From Ettlia oleoabundans (Eukaryota; Chlorophyta; Chlorophyceae; Chlamydomonadales), in the NCBI GenBank assembly GCA_019693395.1, contig JAAMXP010001379.1:6458-27726 (forward strand): 21,269 nt of DNA. Direction: 5' to 3'. Under the pieces are notes generated by a model. That model was given only the letters and a program-made list of their open reading frames with translations, had not been told where the DNA came from and ran no database searches. Position 1 is the stretch's first letter; each line of letters opens with the position of its first letter. A program made the position numbers and the translations under genes. Below, piece after piece: positions 1-9,224 of the stretch.

Positions 1-600
1 GGTGTTAGGGTCGGGAGCACGGCATGGGAAAGCCGGGTATCTAGGAGCAGCCTGCAGCTGTACTAGCAAAGTCCACAGCACTTCTGCGAGCAACCTGTGT
101 GCAAAGCTTGTGACAGACCAGTGGCGCAAAATGGCACAAGAGCGTTATTTGTTCTTTGAGTGTTCGAATGCGCTGTATCCGGCAGCAGCTGTGCATATGA
201 GCCGCACCTTCAACTCACGAAGCTGCTGCTGGGTGGCAGCGGGGCCAGGCGAGGTTGCCGCTGCCGCTGCTTGTGCCGATGGTGGTAAGCCTGCCGACAG
301 GGACCCAACTGCTGCTGCTGCGACAGCGGAGGATACGGCTGACGCTCCAAGTTGACGTCGGCTTAACTGGCAGAGGCCACTGCTGCCGCTGTTGCTGCTA
401 TCGCTATTGCTGCTACTGCCTACCTTGGGCGCTACCTGTGCCGGCAGCAGCTGTGGCTCGCCACCCGCGGTCGCGCTACTGCTGCTGCGGGCGCCATCGC
501 AGTTGCACGCTGTCACGTGTCTCAATCGTCTGCTTCTCGGCTGCAATGCAGAACAGCTGCGGTGCCAAGAAGGGCGGACAGACCCCGTTTGCCCGGCCAT
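1..600 (-). CDS. Thylakoid lumen protein, 5' part (runs off left edge)
   Basis: The ATG is at 600-598. Exon 1 is 600-208 and a probable exon 2 is 51-1, continuing outside the window. The 131-residue exon 1 product begins MAGQTGSVRPSWHR, is rich in Ser, Arg and Ala and poor in acidic residues like a chloroplast transit peptide. It then has a Tat-like lumen signal: LSRRQLG, an Ala/Val-rich hydrophobic stretch, and a cleavage-like PPSAQA near residue 100. This bipartite layout is typical of twin-arginine-imported thylakoid lumen proteins. The mature protein starts with a Gln-rich piece ending QQLRELK. Splicing AAG|GTGCGG to CTGCAG|GCTGCT (intron 207-52, phase 0) continues as AAPRYPAFPC. A stronger-looking donor, GTGAGT at 218, would put a stop in the next exon from the same acceptor, so I prefer 207. 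The family is not recognised because the conserved domain lies off the window. The gene is head-to-head with the receptor kinase. Confidence 0.6.
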
Positions 601-1385
601 CGGCAGCAATAACTCAGGCTATGCCAATACAGGCAATCAGATCGGCAACGCCGCGAGCAGTGCAGTCCCAGATGACCAAAGGCAAACATGCCGCTGCAGC
701 GTCCTCAGCGTGCCGCCCGCGCGTGTGACATGCATTCTGCGGTTGCTGAATGACCCTTGCAGCCGCATAAACCACAGAGGCAGCCAGTTGCTCATGTCTT
801 ATACCCTATGTATGCTGCAGTACAGGGTGCTCTGTCAGTGGGATGTTGAACAGCTGCTGGGGTTGTGGCAGAACTGACAACTGCAGTAGCGCCAAAGGGG
901 CTCCTCTGAAATCTATGCAGCATCTGGCCCAGCAGTGGTCTATCGCTTGTGGCTTTACATCCTTCATTACTGTGGCATTTGAATTTTGCACGTCAGATAG
1001 GTGGGCATGTGCTGGGGAGGCAAGGCCAGGTCGGTGCCCAAACCGGCTCACAGAGACGCCCCTCAAGGTACCCCACTGCCTTATCATTGTGCAGATGCGA
1101 GTTGCTGCAAACATTACACCGTTCCACGACGAGTCAACCGTACTAAACGCCCTCTTACCGAACCCCAAGTTGGCCAGCGGCGCCGGCTGTGACGCCAGCT
1201 GGGCATGTGTATTGGACCTGAGCTGAATGGAACTTGTTCCGGCCGCTTCTCTATGCGCATTTGCTTGTTCAAACCATTTTACTTATATTTTACCTTGTTC
1301 GGCCGCCGACCCTAGAAGAGGAGCAAAGCCCTCAATAAAAACTCAGAACAACAAACTACATAGTCGCCTCGCTTTCGCAGCGCCG
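601..1385. promoter_or_regulatory. Divergent intergenic region between lumen protein and receptor kinase
   Basis: This 785 bp stretch separates two start codons pointing away from each other. I find no convincing exon in it: the overlapping open frames on both strands have mixed, biased composition and no recognisable domain. An A/T-rich patch lies at about 1275-1290, and a TATA-like CAATAAAAACT occurs at about 1333-1343, some 45-50 bp upstream of the ATG at 1386. The latter is the best core promoter candidate for the plus-strand gene, though short 5' leader exons cannot be excluded. Confidence 0.4.
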
Positions 1386-4300
1386 ATGGAGTGGGCGAGC
1401 AATCTCTGGAGAGCGCCTGCCCTGTGCGCAGCGCTAGTGGCGCTGTTCGGCATGGCACCGCCGTTTGTGGTGGTCGCGCAGGTCGCGGACTACGATTTCC
1501 TGACGCTGAGACAGTGAGTTTAGGAACGAAAGCCACGTCAATTCGGCGATCCCTAGACTTTTAGTGCTCGGTACCATCCAAGGGGTTGTTTGCGCTCTGG
1601 GAGCCCTACCGCCAGGGGCAGCGCCAGGCTCCTGTTCCATCTCTGTTGCATAACGGCCATCCCACGTTCGACCTGCTGCAGGGATTGGGGCCCCACCTCA
1701 TGCGCAGAGTACCCCTGCAACATGGCTCCTTAGTCAGTAAACTGCCGCAAAAGCCCTGCCTGCCCGGGTGCACATTATTTTGCTGTACTGCTCCGACCTG
1801 TCGCAGCGTCTTGCTCCACGCTTACCATGTGGCCCTAACTCTTCAGTACCCATGCTGCTGCTCCCTTGCAGTGGTGTATTTTCGGTGTATGAGCTGCTTG
1901 GCGCCAATGGAGATGACGTGGATCCGAGTGGCTGCACGGGAATGGGACCCAAATTCAACAAAACATACCTGCCCGAGGTACACGACCACCAGCCTGCCTG
2001 CCTGCCTGTTGCTGACATGTTGTGCGTCTGCCTCCACTACAAGCGGTGCGCGTCTTCAACAACTTCCTTGTGCCGCATGTCTTTGTGCTGCAGTCTACGC
2101 AGAAGGCCCTCCGCTGCATTTTTAAGGCCTACGGAGGTGAGCCAGTGCCGGTTTTGGGGCCCCCTGGGATGGCGGGACACCCCGCGCTGTGAGCCCGGGC
2201 CTACTCGACTCCCTACTCAACCAAGCCCCAGTGCGGCCTTGCTCCTGATCTATTTGCGCCACCAGTGCTGGCATCATCCCTGCGCAGATTTGAGTGACGC
2301 GCAGCTTTGGAGGAACCTGTGGGAGACCAGGGGCACCTGCACGGGCATGAGCATACCGCAGTTCTTCGAGTTTGTGGTCTCCAGCTTTTCCAAGTACAAC
2401 CTGAACGTAAGTGCTGGTAAGGGCTTGTGGCTGCTGCAATATTCAACACAACGAATAGTGTGCCCGTCGGCGATAGCAGCACTGCCACCAGTAGCAGCTA
2501 CAGGAACATCATCGGCTCTGCCAGCGTCCCCGGCGGCAACAGGCAGCCTCCCAAGCCACACAGCACCACCATGCAGCCATGTGCTTCTGACTTGCTTTGC
2601 ACCCTCAAGCGGAATGGCAGGCTTCAAGCTTGCATCTGTCGCCTCGCTGCTGCCGATCTGGTGGGCCCTCCCTCTCTGCAGACCATACTTGCGGATGCTG
2701 GCATCAGCCTTGAGTCGCCTGTGCTGGACCGTGGGGCCTTGCTTGACGCAATCAGGAGGGCCACGGGCAGGAACGCATGGGTGTTGTGCGTAAAAAAGTG
2801 AGTGGAGGGAAGGGTTGGGTATGGTGTGGGTCAAGCCAACAGGCACCAACAAGGGTCTGTAACTCTGATCACGCTGCCAAGAGGTGACATACCAACTCCC
2901 AAGCGCACCTGGCCACCATGTCCGTGCTGTACAGGAGCCAAAACCTCAAATTTGTGGAGATGTGCTTCAACAAGGTTACCCTGCAGCTGCAAGACTGCCC
3001 GTTTGCGGTGGGCGGCGGCGGCCCGGGAGATGCGGAGTGCGCCAACGGTGTGAGGCTGATGCCGGGAGCACGGGTAATGCCCAGTTGCCAAGGCACTTAG
3101 TCGTGTGCCTTTCTGCAACCTTTCTGCAACTGCAGCACCAGGGCTTGGGCTACCAACCTTGTTTGTTTGACCTATAACTAAGACGCTCCCAGAATGTTGT
3201 GCGGGGTCATTAATCGTCCAGGCAGGAGTGAAGTTGCACATCTCAGTACAGATTGTGCGGGAAAGCTGCATCTTACGCGGCATTGCAAAAACTTGCCCTG
3301 CTGCTGGTGCCCTGCAGCCGCCCCAGATGTGCACACCTTACTTCCTCAAGATGCTCCCAGGCTCCGTTCCCCCACCAGTCGTGCCTTCTCCAGCTGTCAC
3401 AACAATGGGAAGCCCCTCTCCACCTCCACCACTCCCATCACCACCCCCTGCACCGCCTCCCGCTTTGCCCCCGCCTTCACCGAGCCCGTCACCTTCTCCA
3501 CCTCCCCCACCATCGCCGCCTCTCCCGTCCCCGCCCAGCCGCTTGCCTCTACAACCCCCCTCATTCTCACCACCAAAGCTACCGCCAAGCAACGGTGGCG
3601 ACGGCGACGGCGATGGCGATGGCGATGGTGGTGATGATGGTGGAAGCGGCAACGAAAACGGAAATGGCAGTGTTGCAGGCAGCAACACGGAGAGCAAAGG
3701 CACAGATACCAACACTGGCGGTGACGGTAGCAGCGTCAACATCGCCATTGTGGCTGGCGCAGCCGCGGGTGCAGCTGTGGGGTTGGGTAAGGCACTCTGC
3801 TCTACACATTGGCGTGGCAGTTGCAGCCAGGTTGAAGGACTACATCTGCGACCCCCACATGGAAGTTTGTGCTGGCGCTTTGGTGCCGAATCATTCCGGC
3901 CAACACCACTGCTGCCAACACATTTGCACCTGCCCTCATGCTCTGCTCTGCAGCGGCGATTGCTGCCGCCATCTTCTTGGTTTGGCGCCGGCGGGCACAG
4001 CGGCACATGATGATGTTGGACCCTGCCGACTCCTGTGACAAGCAGGACCCTTTCCTACTACACGATGCACCCTCGAATGGTACAACGCCTAATGAACCAT
4101 TATCGAGCCTCACCGGTGATGCAGCGATGCCTACCATCGCCACGCCTCCTCCTGGCCCCCCTGGGGTCCCCTCAGCTGCCCTTATCGGGGCCGGCGGTGC
4201 AGAACTGGCGCAGCCTGCCGCCATGTATTACGCTCTGCACACGTGCACTTCACCGCTGGGCTCACAGGGAGCGCCACCGCCCAGTCAAGCCCCCAAACCC

Positions 4301-6868
4301 GTCCCATACCCCGAACCAGCTCCGCCCCTGGCCAGCCCTGCCCTCGTGCCAGCTGCCGATGCCAACCCTGCCTCTGCAACACTGGCAGCGAGCGCTTTGG
4401 CTGCCGGCGGCTTCACTGCCAGCACAGCGGCTGCTGGCATGCCGCTGGGGCGGCGGGACGAGACTGCCAGCCGTGGGCAGCAGGAGGCGGGCCAGGCCGG
4501 CCCAGCTTCCTTGGACCATCACTCCCAGGCCTCATCCTCCTCCATGGCGCCTCGCAGTGCCCTGCCGGCTGACTACTCCACCTTTGGCAGGTAAGCATCT
4601 GTGTAGGTGGTGGCGTCCGGAGGCAGACAAGTAGAGGTTCCGGGGGAAGTGGAGTACAGTGGAAACAGTGCCGATGCCGCTGTCAGCAGCTGTTGAACTA
4701 TGACCATCACCTTCAAGACAGGGTAGCGTGCACCTGGGCTGTGCACAGTTTGAAGGCTAACTTGCAGGCCTAGGCACCACATGTGTCACTCCTTGTACCA
4801 CCTTGTTGCCCCTGCGTCATTGTACGTTTGCTGCCTTGCACACTAACGGCCACATTGACAGCGACACATCCTCACAGCTACCTCTTGCTGTCTTCCTGGC
4901 CCAATCAATTTTGCTGCTGGGGGCCCTGGTGCAGCACACCCACCTCCTCCTCCACTCCTGGAGCAGCTACCACCACCCTGGATGGCGGCGACCCGTTGCT
5001 CACATACATCAACTCACAGGCACGCTGAGACAGGACTGCTGATGCAGGGTCCGCCTGCTGCGGTAAATGCCGCTAGGATGCTGTTAGCTGCGCAGATGTT
5101 CATGCCTCTTCTGGTGTTGTGTTATCAAAGGCATCCTGGCGAGCAAGCGCCCTTGAACCAGTCTCTCACGCCACCAGCTGATTCAACCATTGCCGCCTGC
5201 TGCCTGCCGGTTGCCTGCAGCTGCGAAGCGTCGTGGGCACAGCCGCTTCTGGCAGCATGGGCAGCTCTGCGGGAGGCAGCGATGCACCAGGCACCCCCTC
5301 CCGCCACCTCTCTGACTCGGCCAGCCGGTGGAGCATAAACTTCCAGGAGCTGTCCATCATACGGCCCATTGGGGAGGGCAGCTTTGGGCGGGTGTATGCT
5401 GCGGAGTGGCATGCCACCCCTGTGGCCGTCAAGCTCCTGCTGGGAGAGGCCCAGCAGGTGCAGCGGCAGTCGGGGTCGCTGGCTCAGGCACTCAGCAAGC
5501 CCAGCCCGCTGCTGCTCAAAATGGAGGAGGTGGGCGGGCTGACTGCCGAGGCTGGGAGCCACAGAGCCGTGTGGCTGACTGTGGGTGCAAGTGTGGCTTG
5601 AAGGAAGTAAGGGCCAGTGCTTCAGGAGAAGTGCCATCAATCATGGGAAGACACCCTGCCATAATGACCAAATCGCCCCCCGCGATTCCCACCACCTTAC
5701 CAGCTGGCGCTCCCTGGCCACCCCTCTGTGCTGTGCAGGAGGCGGACATCATGCTGTCCCTGCGCCACCCCAACTGCATTGGTCTGTTGGGTTTCTGCGC
5801 AGTGCCGCCCTGCCTGGTCACGGAGTACTGCGAGAGGGGCAGCCTGACCGAGTGCCTGCAGCAGGCGCGCCGCGACCCTGCCGCAGCCGCACACATGACG
5901 TGGGAGCGCCGCCTCACCATGGTGGGTGGGTTGCATAGCACCAGCTGTACTGGGTTAGCACTCTGGCTGACCTAACCCATCAACCCGTTTACTGTTTGTG
6001 CAAGCGCCACTGGCGCTTCTAGCCAGCTGCAGCACACCAGGCCACAGTGAAGGAAGTCGCAACCCTGGCTGCCCCTGCATGGTCTGGGTGCTGCAGGCGC
6101 TTGATGCGGCCAAGGGCATGCTCTACCTGCACGCCCGCTCCCCTCAAATCATACACAGAGATCTGAAGAGCCCCAACCTCCTGGTAGACAGGGGGTGGCA
6201 CATCAAGGTGAGGCAGGGAGTGCAGAGCAGGCGCCGTACTTTCGCTTCTGCTTCTGCTTCCACTTCCACTTTTACTTCCATTTTTACTTCCATTTTTACT
6301 TCCCCTTCCACTTTTACTTCCACCTCCACCTCCACCTCCACTTCCACTTCCACATCAACTTCCACTCCAACTTTCAATATCATTTCCACCCTCACTTTCA
6401 CTGTCACTGCAGGTAAGTGACTTCAACCTGTCCAAGTTCCTGAACGAGGGCTCCACCCGCAGCTCATCCATGGCGGCCATGAACCCGCGCTGGCTGGCAC
6501 CCGAGCTCATGCAGGCAAGCAGCCCAGGCTGGAGGGTTGGACCTGAAGACTAGCTGCCCGGCTGAAGAGCCCTGCAGCTACAGGGGTGGGGTTGGGTCTA
6601 TGTGGCATGTGTTGAAGTAAACACTCATTGTTGAAGGAGTGTCTGTGACACTCTGCAGGGAGAGCGTGCCACCATGGCCTCTGACGTGTTCTCATACGGC
6701 ACTGTGATGTGGGAGCTGCTCACGTGAGGAACACAGGCCCCCCGTCAACCTGCAATGCCGCCTGTTGACTGCATGCAAGCGTGCTACCGAGCGCGTCTTT
6801 CCGCTTGCGTCCCAGCCCAGGGGAGGCAGACCAAACTGCAACAGCTATGCACCTGGATACACAGCCAG

Positions 6869-6903
<35 letters not shown>

Positions 6904-7579
6904 ACTGCTGCTTCAATGGCAGCTCTGACCTGGAGTCGGACTCAAAGCCCTCTTTGCTGCATACATGCATACATGCTTGTGTTGCAGGTGGGAGCTGCCC
7001 TGGGCCAACAGCAACCCGTGGATGGTGAGCCTGCCCTTGCAACCTGCCAGTGGCGACCCTTGCAATGCCTCGCGGCTGCTTGGGAGGGAGGCTGCGGGTT
7101 GCCATAACCATGCTTGCATGCCTGCCTACAATGCCATCAGACCAGGTGTTGCAGTCCACCATCCCTGGGACCTGCCCCATTGCCATTCCCGATCCCCCAC
7201 TGCTGCCCTCCCAACCCTAAGGCCTTGCTTGCTGTATGCAGCTGGTGGGCCTGGTGGTGGGCGGCGGCCGCCTGGCCATCCCCGCCCCTGAAGACCTGCC
7301 TGGCCCCTCACGCCTGGCCCCTCACCAGCTGGCTGCCTATGTGGCACTGATGCAGCGCTGCTGGGCACACAACCAGTACGACAGGCCCAACTTTGAGCAA
7401 ATCATTGCGGAGCTCAGGTCAGCAGTCCATCATCCACCTGATTTGCATGCAATCTTGTTGCAGGATTAGTGTCTGCTGCTGCCCAACTCGCCACCCCAAC
7501 CACCAGCCAGCCGTGAGGGTGCCGCCCAATTGGGTATCTTGCTTGCAGGTCCCTACTGGAGGAAGTTTCTGCTGCTTGA
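1386..7579 (+). CDS. Receptor kinase: RNase T2-like ectodomain, Pro-rich linker, TM, TKL kinase
   Basis: Eighteen exons, all joining in phase, give about 960 residues: 1386-1513, 1682-1708, 1872-1977, 2094-2136, 2288-2406, 2682-2797, 2935-3073, 3318-3786, 3954-4590, 4935-5019, 5221-5529, 5739-5921, 6097-6207, 6413-6514, 6659-6723, 6988-7024, 7242-7417, 7549-7579. Residues 1-32 are a signal peptide. Residues 35-240 follow ribonuclease T2: LRQDWGPTSC, a CAS I-like FSVYELLG, a CAS II-like LWRNLWETRGTC, FFEF..FSKYNLN, ILADAGI..AIRRATG, and NLKFVEMCFNK..LQDCP. Residues 240-365 are (S)PPP-rich then Gly/Asp/Asn-rich. Residues 366-394 form a TM helix followed by RRR. Residues 395-650 are Ala/Pro-rich. 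The kinase (about 662-955) has GEGSFGRVY, VAVK (Lys694), LRHPN, HRDLKSPN (Asp809), SDFNLSK (DFN for DFG), RWLAPE and a C-lobe ending CWAHNQYDRPNF. The likely role is a cell-surface signalling kinase; the ligand is unknown. Least certain are exon 2 (27 nt, donor GTACCC) and exon 10 (GC donor GCACGC); joining exon 9 to an acceptor at 5324 would skip exon 10 and give about 897 residues. Confidence 0.85.
3595..3650 (+). repeat. GGCGAC/GGCGAT hexamer repeat coding Gly-Asp in the linker
   Basis: An imperfect tandem hexamer inside exon 8 of the receptor kinase encodes a run of alternating Gly and Asp followed by Gly/Asn-rich sequence. It sits between the (S)PPP-rich segment and the transmembrane helix, so it would form an acidic flexible stalk just outside the membrane. 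Repeat number is likely to vary between strains. Confidence 0.8.
6241..6406 (+). repeat. TTCCAC/TTTTAC pyrimidine-rich repeat in kinase intron 13
   Basis: About 165 nt of imperfect hexamer repeats (TTCCAC, TTTTAC, TTCCAT, TCCACC) fill most of the intron (6208-6412) between the HRDLK exon and the DFN exon. The tract is almost free of G on the plus strand and runs into the 3' splice site, so it acts as an unusually long polypyrimidine tract. The kinase frame stays open through the repeat, encoding mainly Ser/Thr, and then ends in TGA at 6418-6420 because the intron length is not a multiple of three. Confidence 0.9.
6871..6900 (+). repeat. (CTG)10 microsatellite in kinase intron 15
   Basis: Ten uninterrupted CTG units lie in the intron between exons 15 (ends 6723) and 16 (starts 6988) of the receptor kinase gene. 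The array is non-coding in the spliced model and about 90 nt upstream of the acceptor. Confidence 0.95.
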
Positions 7580-8304
7580 AACACACCTGACTGCACCTGT
7601 AGCACTGGCTCTTTCAAGGACTGACGCTCAACTTGCTACAAACCACTGTTTGTTACCTGACCGCTTCAATGTCACAAGCATATTAGACGGCAGCACGCTA
7701 TTTATAGTAGTGCCTTGTTGCATGCCTTCATGTCGTTCGTCAAATACCACCGTCTTTTCCCCAACCTTCCGACCTTGATACCATGCTGGAGGGCCAAAGA
7801 TACTCCATTGTTCCCATGTTCACACATTGTGCCAGGCTTGTTTCATGTTCCCATGCCGTTTCAGACGCATGGTTCTAAATGACAACTGAGACTGATATCT
7901 GTGTTTACATCTGCCATAGTGTGAAAACAATCGTTGGGGATCAATAGGAAAGTGATAAAGAGCAGGACAGCAGGGCTTGGGTGGTACACAGCACAGAAAA
8001 GTCAGCCAGGCATGCCTGCCCGGAGTGAGGCGTTACAAGACACGAGTGACAGGGCAATGTGTGAGGTAGCAACTGCTTGCGGTGCGACAATTTTCGGTCG
8101 GTCACAAGTGGGTTTGCATTGTGGTAACAGGTGGTGCTAGGGCTACTGCCCAGGGTACTGCACGCTCATCAACTCAAACAGGCTCAGCAGGAGGGGTGTG
8201 AAACACCCAACAACAAAGGGGCTCCCTCTCCGGAGAGTTTCTAAGCCAACTGTCCATTGCACAGTAGCCGCCGCTCACCGCCACGCGCCCCGGCAGCGGC
8301 TCGC
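7580..8304. other. Convergent intergenic region (3' flanks)
   Basis: This 725 bp stretch lies between the stop codon of the receptor kinase (plus) and that of the histone-H1-like gene (minus). It is more A/T-rich than the flanking exons, and I see no supported coding exon. A minus-strand TGTAA, the usual chlorophyte poly(A) signal, occurs at 7909-7905, about 400 nt past the stop of the H1-like gene. I found no exact TGTAA on the plus strand for the kinase gene. Confidence 0.5.
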
Positions 8305-9197
8305 CTACTGCGCTACAGACAGGCGGCGCTTCAGTGCGGCAACAGCCGCCGAACAAGCGCCAAGGATGCCGCCGACAATGCCAGCGCCAGTGCTGGGAGT
8401 AGGGGCTGCGGCAGTGGGGGCGGCAGCAGCAACCTGCTGCAGGCGAGGTGGAGCGAGCCAGGCAGGGCACAGGAGGCAGGGCGGAGCAAGTGGGGGGGAG
8501 GCAGACAATGAGCAGCAGGCAGGCGAGGGGTGTGTGCCACGAGGGAAGCACGGGAGGACAGCACTTGCGTTATACCTTCAAACAGTCAGCAGCAATGACA
8601 GCTGGAATTACTGGAACAGAACAGTCTAGCAGATACCCTCTTCTCTCCTCACCTTGCCACCGCCCTTCTTGCCCTTGCCTCCCGCCTTAGACTTGGTTGC
8701 TGTGGTCTTCTTCACCGCTGGCGCAGCCTTCTTGCCGGTGCTTGTGGCGCGGGGCGTGGGCTTCTTGCCAGTGCTTTTCTTGGCACTGCCTGCTCCCTTC
8801 TTAGCACTGCCAGCCTTGGGCGTCTTGGCGGTGGTGGGCGCTGCCACCTCGGGTGCTGCCTGTGGGGGCAGGGCCGGAGTGGGCGGTGGCAGTAGGTCAG
8901 GCACGAGTGATAAAGTGCGTGTGGAGGTGCATATTGCAAGGTTAGCTGTGGCTCGGCTAATGTAGCACGCTCATTGTTGACTGGGAGCCACCGTGATAAC
9001 GAATGGGGCGCCACTGCCGACGTGCGCACCTCTACTGCGGGTGCAGGTGCCGCCTCCGTTGCTGCCGCAGCCTGTGCCTTGGAGGCGACCTTGCGTGTGG
9101 CCTTTGCCAGCTTCTTGCTGCTCGTGGGCCTCCTGCCAGGCTTGTTGGCAGCAGCAGGCTTGCGGCCGACCTTGGCCTTCTTGGCGGGGCTCTGCAT
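8305..9197 (-). CDS. Histone-H1-like Lys/Ala/Pro-rich protein with hydrophobic C-terminus
   Basis: Exons 9197-9030, 8859-8653 and 8436-8305, all phase 0, give 168 residues. The ATG at 9197 was chosen because an in-frame TAG lies 16 codons upstream (9245-9243). Residues 1-125 are a basic, Lys/Ala/Pro-rich tail with repeated SPAKK, SAKK, TGKK, VKK and KGKKGGGK motifs, typical of histone H1 C-terminal domains and kinetoplast-associated-like DNA-binding proteins; no winged-helix H1 globular domain is visible. The last exon adds an Ala/Pro stretch, the hydrophobic GAGIVGGILGACSAAVAAL, then KRRLSVAQ. Without the second splice (donor GTGAGG at 8652) the frame ends after KVRREEGIC, giving a form without the hydrophobic segment. 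The third exon acceptor is a CAGCAG tandem. A nuclear or plastid nucleoid chromatin role is inferred from composition only. Confidence 0.65.
8901..9029 (-). other. Intron 1 of the H1-like gene, 5' part
   Basis: The intron spans 9029-8860, from GAG|GTGCGC to CCCACAG|GCAGCA. It is listed because it is partly open in two frames and could be mistaken for coding sequence. Splicing is supported by phase 0 on both sides and by the uniform Lys/Ala/Pro composition of the joined exons. Confidence 0.55.
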
Positions 9198-9203
9198 GTG
9201 CGC

Positions 9204-9224
9204 GGGGGTGGGGGTGGGGGGGGG
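9204..9224 (+). promoter_or_regulatory. G-quadruplex-type tract just upstream of the H1-like start codon
   Basis: The plus strand reads G5-T-G5-T-G9, which satisfies a four-run G-quadruplex pattern. On the coding (minus) strand it is a C tract ending 7 nt before the ATG at 9197, so it lies in the 5' leader or core promoter. The long G9 run is also a likely site of sequencing length error. Confidence 0.6.

Noticed and set aside
1768..2793. 341-codon open frame spanning several kinase-gene introns
   Set aside because: It reads through exons and introns; spliced exons in varied frames match RNase T2 landmarks far better than this continuous frame.
3338..4006. 222-codon open frame on the minus strand opposite exon 8/9 of the kinase gene
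   Set aside because: It is the shadow of the Pro-rich and Gly/Asp repeat exon; its Gly-rich and Pro/Ser-rich runs mirror the sense repeats, and the sense strand has consistent splice phases and a TM helix.
6241..6406. Possible CRISPR-like or satellite array
   Set aside because: The units are contiguous imperfect hexamers with no unique spacers, lying inside an intron.
6144..6407. Minus-strand frame encoding a long Val/Glu/Lys repeat
   Set aside because: It is the complement of the intronic TTCCAC repeat, with no start or splice context and no domain.
1386..7579. IRE1-type kinase/RNase
   Set aside because: IRE1 has a cytosolic KEN RNase after the kinase; here the RNase-like part is N-terminal, extracellular and T2-like, and nothing KEN-like follows the kinase, which ends about five residues before the stop codon.
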